64,000 nt of DNA, from NCBI RefSeq assembly GCF_022539505.1, contig NC_061514.1, positions 249,848,124 to 249,912,123 on the forward strand. Direction: 5' to 3'. Below are positions 56,568-64,000 of the stretch, piece after piece; position 1 is the stretch's first letter, and each line of letters begins with the position of its first letter. A program made the translations under genes and the position numbers. The stretch is from Lolium rigidum. Its lineage: Eukaryota; Streptophyta; Magnoliopsida; Poales; Poaceae. The notes below the pieces were generated by a model that was not told the origin of the DNA, searched no databases, and saw only the letters and a program-made list of their open reading frames with translations.

Positions 56568-58419
56568 AACCCCCTTGCCAAACAGACTTTCAAAGAGCGG
56601 CTCCCATGAAGGACGTTATCTCTACCAACAAGGTAGATCATCCCTCTTCTCTTTTATTTACACATGTACTTTAGTTTTTATTTATGGTTGACACTCCTCC
56701 AGACCTTTTGCTTACACAAGCCATGGCTAACCGAATCCTCGGGTGCCTTCCAACATTCACATACCATGAAGGAGTGTCTATTTGCAAAATTAAGTTGCTT
56801 ACTGATGAATCAGGGCAAAACACGTGAAGAGAATTATTAATGAAAGTTAATTAATTGGGGCTGGGAACCCCGTTGCCAGCTCTTTTTGCAAAATTATTGG
56901 ATAAGCGGATGAAGCCACTAATCCATTGGTGAAAGCTGCCCAACAAGATTGAAAGATAAAACACCACATACTTCCTCATGAGCTATAAAACATTGACACA
57001 AATAAGAGATAATAAATTTTGAATTGTTTAAAGGTAGCACATGAAGTATTTACTTGGAATGGCAGTAAAATACCACATAGTAGGTAGGTATGGTGGACAC
57101 ACATGGCATAGGTTTTGGCTCAAGGTTTTGGATGCACGAGAAGCATTTCCTCTCGGCACAAGGCTTTGGCTAGCAAGGTTGTTTGAAGCAAACACAAGTA
57201 TGAACCGGTACAACAAAACTTACATAAAAACATATTGCAAGCATTATAAGACTCTACACTCGTCGTCCTTGTTGCTCAAACACTTTTACCGGAAAATATC
57301 TAGACCTTAGAGAGACCAATCATGCAAACCAATTTCAACAAGCTCTACGGTATTTCTCCACTAATAGGTTTAAACTACATGATGCAAGAGAAACATGATC
57401 TACTTGAGAGCTCAAAACAATTGCCAAGTATCAAATTATCCAAGACAATATGAGGCATTTTCTGTTTCCAACCAAATAACAATAAGTGCAATAGCTTCCA
57501 ACTTTTTTCATTGAACATTAAAAGTAAGAGCGAAGAACACAAGTGTTCATATGAAAAAGCGGAGCGTGTCTCTCTCCCAAACAAGGATTGCTAGGATCCG
57601 AATTTATTCAAACATAAACAAAAATAAAAACACACAGACGCTCCAAGTAAAGCACATATGATGTGACCGAATAAAAATATAGTTTCAATAGAAGACACCT
57701 GATAAGTTGATGAAGAAGGGGATGCCTTGGGCATCCCCAAGCTTAGACGCTTGAGTCTTCTTGAAATATGCAGGGATGAACCATGGGGGCATCCCAAGCT
57801 TAGACTTTTCACTCTTCTTGATCATATATCATCCTCCTCTCTTGACCCTTGAAAACTTCCTTCACACCAAACTTCTCATTAACTTCATTAGAGGGGTTAG
57901 TACTCAAAAAACTTTAATCCACCTTGGCCCTGTAGTGACACATTGCAAGAACTCAATAAAACATTAGCTACAGCTCTCCACGTCTAGAAAGCCTCACTTA
58001 AAGTCCACAAGAGACAATGCAAAAAACAGAGACATAATGTGTCAAAACAGAACAGCCAGTAAACACGAATTTTTAAGATGTACTTCCGTTGCTCAAATCA
58101 GAAAATTCAAAACTAATGAAAGTTGCGTAAATATCTGGGGATCACTCACGTAAATTGGCAGATTTTTCTGAGTTACCTACAGAGAATCATACCCAGATTC
58201 TTGACAGCAAGAAATCTGTTTCTGCGCAGAAATCCAAATCTAGCATCAACCTTCTATTAGAGACTTCACTTGGCACAACATTGCAATAAAATAAAGATAA
58301 GGAGAGGTTGCTACAGTAGTAACAACTTCCAAGACACAACAAAATAGTAGCAAAATAAAGACATGGGTTATCTCCCAAGAAGTGCTTTCTTTATAGCCAT
58401 TAAGATGGGCTCAGCAGTT
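56568..58419 (-). other. Non-coding interior of element D
   Basis: 56568-57000 is specific to D. 57020-58400 carries the conserved landmarks (GATGCCTTGGGCATCCCCAAG at 57720-57740). No coding frame is supported. Confidence 0.55.
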
Positions 58420-59787
58420 TTAATGATGCACTCGCAAGAAATAAGAGTTGAAGCAAAAGAGAGCATCAAAAAGCAAGTTCAAAACACATTTAAGTCTAAC
58501 CCACTTCCTATGCATAGAAATCTTGTACACAAATAAATTCATGAAGAACAAAGTGACAAGCATAAGAAGATAAAACAAGAGTAACTTCAAAATTTTCAGC
58601 ATATAGAGATGTGTTTTAGTACCATGCAAATTTGTACAACCATATTTTCCTCTCTCATAATAATTTTCAGTAGCTTCATGAGCAAACTCAACAATATAAC
58701 TATCGCATAAAGCATGCTTTTCATGATCCATAAACACATAATTTTTATCAAGCTCAGAAATAATAGGATTAAAACTTTCAAACCCACTTTTATCAATAAT
58801 GTAACAAGATGATTGATCAATCTCAAAAGATATGGGACTCATAGATAAAGTCAAGAACTCTCCAATCCCATTTTCATTAGTAGTACAATTAATATTATCA
58901 AGTAACATAGGACCATCATCTAAAGATTTATCATAAACATTTGCCAAGCAAAACTCTTTAGTACCATGCATTTCGACATCAGGCACAAACAAAGCATTAT
59001 CATAAGATTTATCAAAGTAGCATGGATTATCATAGATAACAGTAGCATAATTATTCTCACAAGTTTTACTCATAGGGAATATTTCAAGAGAATCCACAGG
59101 AACATAACATTCATCCTCTTTTGGTAAGCATGGAGGACAATCAAATAGTGTAAGAGATAAAGAGTTACTCTCATTAAAAGGTTGGCATGGGTAGCTAATC
59201 CATTCTTCCTCCTTTTGTTCATCACTCTCCTCTTCTTTTTCATCCAATGAGCTTTCGTGTTCATCAATTTCCTCCTCTTTTTCATCCAATGAGCTTTCGT
59301 GTTCATCAATTTCTTCTTCCACCGGTTCCTGCAAATTGTGAGTGCATTCTTGTGCATTAATGAGTCTCTCTTTATAATCAATGATATAAGGATTATCACT
59401 GTAGCTTTCTATGAAAAAATTAAGGATAGAAGAGACATAATCTTTAAGGTCCTTACAAACAGCACAAGTTTCATAATTTTTAGCCATGAAGGATTCTATC
59501 TCAGAGGCTCCCATAAATATGACAAATTGTTCTACCTCTTCGAACCCAAAATGAATATAGCTATTCCGATTATAGTTCTTAATTAAAAATTCCTCACTAA
59601 AGCCACATTGAAATTTAAGATGTTTAGTATCCTCTTGAGAGCAACAGTTTATATCATGGCGTTTAAGCAAGATTTTAGCAATCGTATTCAATTTTTCTAT
59701 CACAACACTCATAACTTTTCCCGTTCTTGATTCTCTATAATTATTATATAATTCAATAAGCTCCAAATAGGTTGTAGGTTCTCCCAT
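58420..59787 (-). CDS. 455-aa retrotransposon ORF, unknown function
   Basis: An intact frame from MGEPTTYLELIELYNNYRES to the stop at 58420. The N-terminal third has several Cys (DINCCSQED, ETCAVCKDLKDYVSS). The middle is acidic, with a direct repeat of EEEIDEHESSLDEKE (two copies, about residues 182-210). The C-terminal part contains a strongly hydrophobic helix, KLLLFYLLMLVTLFFMNLFV, that could span a membrane. No gag, protease or polymerase motif is seen. It occupies the position that gag holds in element C. Membrane-anchored ORFs in plant gypsy elements have been called env-like, but I see no specific support for that beyond the one helix. Confidence 0.6.
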   Translation of the reverse strand: MGEPTTYLELIELYNNYRESRTGKVMSVVIEKLNTIAKILLKRHDINCCSQEDTKHLKFQCGFSEEFLIKNYNRNSYIHFGFEEVEQFVIFMGASEIESFMAKNYETCAVCKDLKDYVSSILNFFIESYSDNPYIIDYKERLINAQECTHNLQEPVEEEIDEHESSLDEKEEEIDEHESSLDEKEEESDEQKEEEWISYPCQPFNESNSLSLTLFDCPPCLPKEDECYVPVDSLEIFPMSKTCENNYATVIYDNPCYFDKSYDNALFVPDVEMHGTKEFCLANVYDKSLDDGPMLLDNINCTTNENGIGEFLTLSMSPISFEIDQSSCYIIDKSGFESFNPIISELDKNYVFMDHEKHALCDSYIVEFAHEATENYYERGKYGCTNLHGTKTHLYMLKILKLLLFYLLMLVTLFFMNLFVYKISMHRKWVRLKCVLNLLFDALFCFNSYFLRVHH

Positions 59788-60024
59788 AGCAACAATTTTT
59801 AATTTTTCGGTTTTTCAAATTTTTATGGATTTTCGGGTATATGAGGAAAATAAAACAAGACAAAAACAAACTAGGCAAAAGTAAACTAAGCAAAATAATA
59901 CTAGACAGAAATAAACTAAGCACAAATAAACTAGACAAAAGTAAACTAAGCAAAACAAAATAAAATAAAACAGAGAGAGAGGTAGAGTGTACTCCCCGTG
60001 TGAACTTATGAGTAGAGCTATGCC

Positions 60025-60042
60025 TCCCCGACAACGGCGCCG
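60025..60042 (-). other. Primer binding site, diverged tRNA-Asp type (element D)
   Basis: On the minus strand it reads CGGCGCCGTTGTCGGGGA, two changes from the sites in A and C, 11 bases inside the LTR. Confidence 0.7.
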
Positions 60043-60053
60043 TAAAATAGTCT

Positions 60054-61583
60054 TGATAACCCACAAGTATAGGGGATCGCAACAGTCTTCGAGGGAAGTA
60101 AAACCCAAATTTATTGATTCGACACAAGGGGAGGTAAAGAATACTTATAAGCCTTAACAACTGAGTTGTCAATTTAGCTGCACCTGGAAAAGCACTAGTA
60201 ACAGGGGTGATGTGAAAGCAACAGTAATATGGGAGCAATAGTAAAAGTAACACAAAGCAAGTAGAGCAGTAATATGAGAGCAATGGCACCAGAAAATAGT
60301 TGATACTACTTCCAATGACATGTAGAACGAGTATATGATGATGAGAGATGGACCGGGGTTCCCAGCTATCTACACTAGTGGTAACTCTCCAATAACAAGT
60401 GTTGGTTGAACAAATTACAGTTGGGCAATTGATAGGATTGAAATAGCATTACGACAGAACATCAAGATTATTAATCATGTAGGCATGTTTTCCATATATA
60501 GTCATACATGCTCGCAATGAGAAACTTGTACAACATCTTTTGTCATACCAGCCGGTGGCAGCCGGGTCTCAAGGGAATCTATCGGAAATTAAGGTACTCC
60601 TTTTAATAGAGCACCGGAGCAAAGCATTAACACTTGGTGAAAACATGTGATCCTCATACCTACGTCTTCCCCTCCAGCTATCCCAGCTTGCTTGTCACTC
60701 GGGGCCTCGGGTTCCGGACATAGACATGTGCAAACAACTTGTAGATATAATCTAAGCAATAAGTATAGAGCTTAAATCTAAGATCATGCCACTCGGGCCC
60801 TAGTGACAAGCATTAAACACAACAAGATTGCAAGCAACAATAACTTCACAAACTTTATAGATAGACTAATCATAATGTAACAATCCATCGGATCCTAACA
60901 AACACAACACCGATTACATCGGATGAATCTCAATCATGTAAGGCAGCTCATGAGATCATTGTATTGAAGTACATGGGGGAGAGAATACCAACTAGCTACA
61001 GCTAGAACCCGTAGTCCATGGGGGAACTACTCACGGAGCATGATGGAGGCGGTGGCGTTGATGGAGATGGCTTCCGGGGCACTTCCCCATCCCGGCAGGG
61101 TGCCGGAACAGAGACTTCTGTCCCCCGAAATGGAGTTTCGCGATGGTGGCGGCGCCCCTGGAGTCTTTCTGGAGTTTCGTCAATTGGTATCGAAGATTTA
61201 GGTCGAGAGGGCTTAAATAGGCGAAGAGGCGGAGTCGGAAGGGCCACGGGGCCTCCTCACACTAGGGGGCGCCCCCCTTGGGCCGCGCCGCCACCACGTG
61301 TGGGGCCCCCAGGGCTCCCCTCTGGTCCCTCTCTGACTTTCTGGAAGCTTCCGGGAAAAATAAGGTTCTGGGCGTTGATTTCGTTCGATTCCGAGAATAT
61401 TGCCCGAACAGCCTTTCTGGAACCAAAAACAACAGAAAACAGGAACTGCCACTTCGGCATCTTGTCAATAGGTTAGTTCCGGAAAATGCATAAAAACATT
61501 ATAAAGTGCAAGCAAAACATGTAAGTATTGTCATAAAACAAGCATGGAACATCAGAAATTGTAGGTACGTTGGAGACGTATCA
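60054..61583 (-). repeat. 5' LTR of element D
   Basis: A 1530-bp LTR. On the plus strand it runs from TGATAACCCACAAGTATAGG to GTTGGAGACGTATCA. Its terminal 150 bases on the right resemble the LTRs of A, B and C, while the rest differs, so it is a related but distinct family. Confidence 0.8.
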
Positions 61584-63300
61584 AGGTCCTTTGACTGAGC
61601 TGTTCTCGAGGACACCACCGAGGCATGGTTATCGTCTCTCACTCTCTCCCGCTGCATTGCAGGGAGGTGCCCTCTCGTGACCACCCCCGTGGCGGTCCCA
61701 AGGTGGTAGCCGATGGCCATTCTCGAGGTCACCTCCTCGAGGGGGACGCGGTGGTAGCACACCTTCTCCTGCTTGCATAGTAGCCCCCCGTGTCCCAGTG
61801 GCCAAAGGGTCCCGCGCTATGGAACGCAAGACGCCAGACCCCTCCTGGAGATGGGCAGTGCTTATGAGCGCTAACCTCACCAGCCACGCGTTGGCTCGCG
61901 AGTTGTCTCCTACAGCTTCAGGCGGAAATTCAAGCATGGCCTCTGCAGCGGCGAGGGCGTCGATGGGATTGTGGGTCCCAGGGTGAGAGTCAGAGTTGTG
62001 CCCTGGCTACCAACACTGGTCAAAACTCCCCGGGCTCACTAGCTATCCTCCTCACGATTGCACGGGCGCCGTAAGTCTGTAGGGGGCGAGCGCCATTTGG
62101 CGGGCTCGCCGCCCTCCCGCAACCGCGCGTCCGTGCCCACGCGTCTATGTGCATTCCGGCCAAGGGAGGATGTTCCGACGATGCTTTCTCTAATGGATCC
62201 TCGGCCCGGTGGGTCTTTGGGTCCAGTGCAAGGCTCACTGCCTCCTCCTCCTGGCGTTGGCACTTTGCCCGTCGGCGGGCGGCGCCGGCGCGTGTGACAG
62301 CTCTAGTCACGCCCAGGGTGTCTCCTCCTTAACCCCCTGGCATGACATCGGTCGCTGGTGACTGGGTTGTTGACGGCACTAGCCGCGAGTGTGCCCCCTA
62401 CCTAGCGTGACAAATGTCGTGTCGTGGATTCATACAAAAGGCAAAGGAGCTCCCCTTTTTGTTCGGAGGGGGTGCAAAGCGTGGCGAGTTCAATCGACGA
62501 TCGAGACAATACCCGCGATTACACTAGGCACTATTTTGTATATATGGTGAATCTCAACCGATACAGTGTCTATTCCCGGGGAAGGAGCTAATGGTTTCTT
62601 CCCTTTCAAGCCTCCCCATGTCCTTGCAGCCATGGCCTCTTTTTATGCTCGCAAAGGGACACCACAAGGTGTTGCGAAGACATGTAGCCTGGGGCGTGAC
62701 CCGTGGCCGAAACATGTTGTAGGAGATCAGCCGCACTGGCGCATGGCCAAAGCCATAGCCTAGCTAGTCTGCCGCTGGAGGCCTAACTTTGGCGCGACCT
62801 TACTTTCCTTGCATACAGATGGGGCAAGTGCCTCAATCCAGCATCGGGGTATACTGAGCCTGTGTCAGGGCTTCTCCCGGGGTTGGTCGTGTCGAGCCCC
62901 CGCCGTGAGACCTTTCAGAGGGGTAGTGAGGGCCGAGTGGCCGACACGTACTGGGACAGGGGAGGGGGTGTGGGGCTGGTGAGCTCGCTCCTAGACGGTC
63001 CATGGACACCCCCTTCTCCACGGGGGACACTTAATGATCAAATGTTCCTCTAGACACCCAAGTCCACCCATAAGATGATAAGACTCTAATGCCGCCTAAG
63101 ATATTTATCCGTCTAATCATTATTTGGGGATTAGGCATAATTCTTAATTTCCTACTGTTAAGTTCTAAAACATAGAAAGAATGGATTTTGTAAGTACAAA
63201 CGCATTTCTTATCAACGATGATGACAAACATTTTACCATGACAAACAATTTTTGTTTTTGTTTTTATTGTTTGTTTGTAGGTGAAGAAGAAAAAAAGGAG
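61584..63300. other. Unassigned GC-rich, repeat-like sequence
   Basis: Several overlapping open frames exist on both strands (best on the minus strand at 61629-61937, with LEFPPEAVGDNSRANAWLVR, and 62020-62310) but none has a domain I can name. The composition and broken frames suggest an old retroelement coding remnant. 63060-63300 is AT-rich spacer. Confidence 0.35.
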
Positions 63301-63344
63301 CTCAATATCTAAATGCGTATTACCCACTTATGAAAGTGCGACGT

Positions 63345-63399
63345 TTGACTGGGCCTAATCCAAAATTTGACTAAGGTCAAGCTAATCCAGCCATTGACT
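63345..63399. promoter_or_regulatory. Cluster of four W-box cores upstream of the TBC-like gene
   Basis: TTGACT occurs at 63345-63350, 63367-63372 and 63394-63399, and GGTCAA (TTGACC on the minus strand) at 63375-63380. TTGAC[CT] is the WRKY factor binding core. Four in 55 bases is dense, about 520-570 bases before the start codon. Confidence 0.5.
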
Positions 63400-63917
63400 C
63401 CAGCTCAAAGTAAATCCAACCATTAGATCCAGCACGTCCAAGCCAAAAACGCAATCAGGTAATCAAATCCTAAAACTGTCGCATCAGCGAACTCTTCTTG
63501 TGCGAAGAGCAAAGCGTCGCTCTCCATTTCCGACCATGAAAACTAGGACCAAGATGGGCAAAGATGCCCGGGGAAGACGGCAAGCTCGAGCGGGGCAGCG
63601 GCCTGGAACCGGTCGTCCTCGTCCTCCCACGCCCCTCGTCCGCGACCTCTCTAATTTAACCCCACTAGGCCTTCCCGATATTCCCTGACCTCGTCCCCCC
63701 TTAACCTCCCCTCCTCCTGCGATTCCACTCGCATCCTTCGTTTCAGGAGGAGAAGGTCCAAGGGGGGGATCGGCTCCATTGCGCCTGATACAATTCTCTC
63801 TTTGTGGTCGCTTTTGGCATTTCTTGGTTCTTGAGGTCAAATAGAGGCCCCCTCCCTGATAGGTGTTGCTTCTTGCTCGGGTCCCTGCTGTTGGTGCGTT
63901 CTTGATTGACTTGGAAA

Positions 63918-64000
63918 ATGATCAAGTGGGGAATCAGCAGCGGGACGCCCGCGGATTCGTACTACGAGGTCCGCTCGGATTGCACGGACGATGTGCCCAA
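63918..64000 (+). CDS. Probable TBC-domain Rab GTPase-activating protein, first exon start
   Basis: The ATG at 63918 opens MIKWGISSGTPADSYYEV, then RSDCTDDVPK, and the frame is open to the right edge. The sequence PADSYYEVR-x2-CTDDVP closely matches the N terminus I know from plant TBC1-type RabGAPs, which switch off Rab GTPases on endomembranes. The TBC domain itself would lie to the right of the window. The upstream 400 bases are pyrimidine-rich and include CGTTTCAG at 63738-63745, a possible 5' UTR intron acceptor. This is the only clear start of an ordinary host gene in the window. Confidence 0.55.
   Translation, partial: MIKWGISSGTPADSYYEVRSDCTDDVP

Larger units (their letters stand above)
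56568..61583 (-). mobile_element. Gypsy-type LTR retrotransposon D, 5' part, with 455-aa ORF
   Basis: The 5' LTR (60054-61583), a diverged tRNA-Asp primer site, a 455-aa ORF and about 1.8 kb of non-coding interior. 57000-58400 of that interior matches 9000-10480 of element A. Element C abuts it at 56567 and probably inserted into it, because D's other half is not seen to the right. AGGTC (61584-61588) would be the target duplication. Confidence 0.75.

Noticed and set aside
60018..60042. tRNA-Asp-like 3' end sequence
   Set aside because: It is the complement of a retrotransposon primer binding site next to an LTR, not a tRNA gene; the same holds at 11344 and 54943.
63484..63840. 118-aa minus-strand frame
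   Set aside because: It covers the promoter and leader of the plus-strand TBC-like gene, is Arg/Gly/Pro-rich and shows no domain.

Overview
This is plant nuclear DNA from a grass, most likely a large-genome Pooideae species (Triticeae, Aveneae or Poeae). The evidence is the repeat content: gypsy LTR elements primed by tRNA-Asp, an Angela/BARE-like copia solo LTR, Stowaway and Tourist MITEs, CACTA and Mutator elements, L1-type LINEs and plant SINEs. Nearly all of the 64 kb is transposon. Intact host coding sequence is scarce. The window also contains one 100-N assembly gap (50003-50102).

Layout. 1-2438 is one end of a CACTA element with a transposase gene stopped by a nonsense codon. 2968-5108 is a gene-bearing unit with a two-exon B3-domain gene. 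6188-17788 is a second CACTA element (TSD TAT) that carries an AP2/ERF-like pseudogene. It has been invaded by a gypsy-type LTR element (6290-12951, TSD CAAAG) and by a third CACTA element (15066-17619, TSD CTA) that carries a B3-like pseudogene. 17789-22200 is low-copy-looking spacer with two SINEs, MITEs and a LINE remnant. 22201-25200 is an old LTR cut by a copia solo LTR (22670-24453, TSD CTTTA). 25224-27875 holds a Tourist MITE and a Pack-MULE (TSD GCTCAACTC) with a captured coiled-coil/membrane-tail gene. 30058-32104 is a 5'-truncated LINE. 32337-34549 is a retrotransposon fragment between two identical 384-bp direct repeats. 34739-34996 is another B3 coding segment. 36224-37450 is a PIF/Harbinger-like element with a degenerate gene. 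37499-39420 is a second gene-bearing unit whose ends resemble those of 2968-5108 but whose cargo is a four-exon Myb/SANT-like gene with one nonsense codon. 39797-61583 is mostly nested gypsy-type elements. 61584-63300 is unassigned repeat-like sequence. The right edge (63918 onward) starts what looks like a genuine host gene, a TBC-type Rab GTPase-activating protein.

Two themes stand out. First, plant transcription-factor DNA-binding domains (three B3 or B3-like, one AP2, one Myb/SANT-like) recur here: two inside CACTA elements, two inside a pair of units with homologous ends and different cargo, and one in unassigned sequence. Second, three gypsy-type elements share LTR ends, the tRNA-Asp primer site and a long non-coding half, yet each carries a different protein (a 181-aa ORF, gag plus protease, or a 455-aa ORF). 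None shows reverse transcriptase or integrase in this window, which suggests a modular, non-autonomous family. All functional calls rest on motif recognition by eye; no database search was possible.
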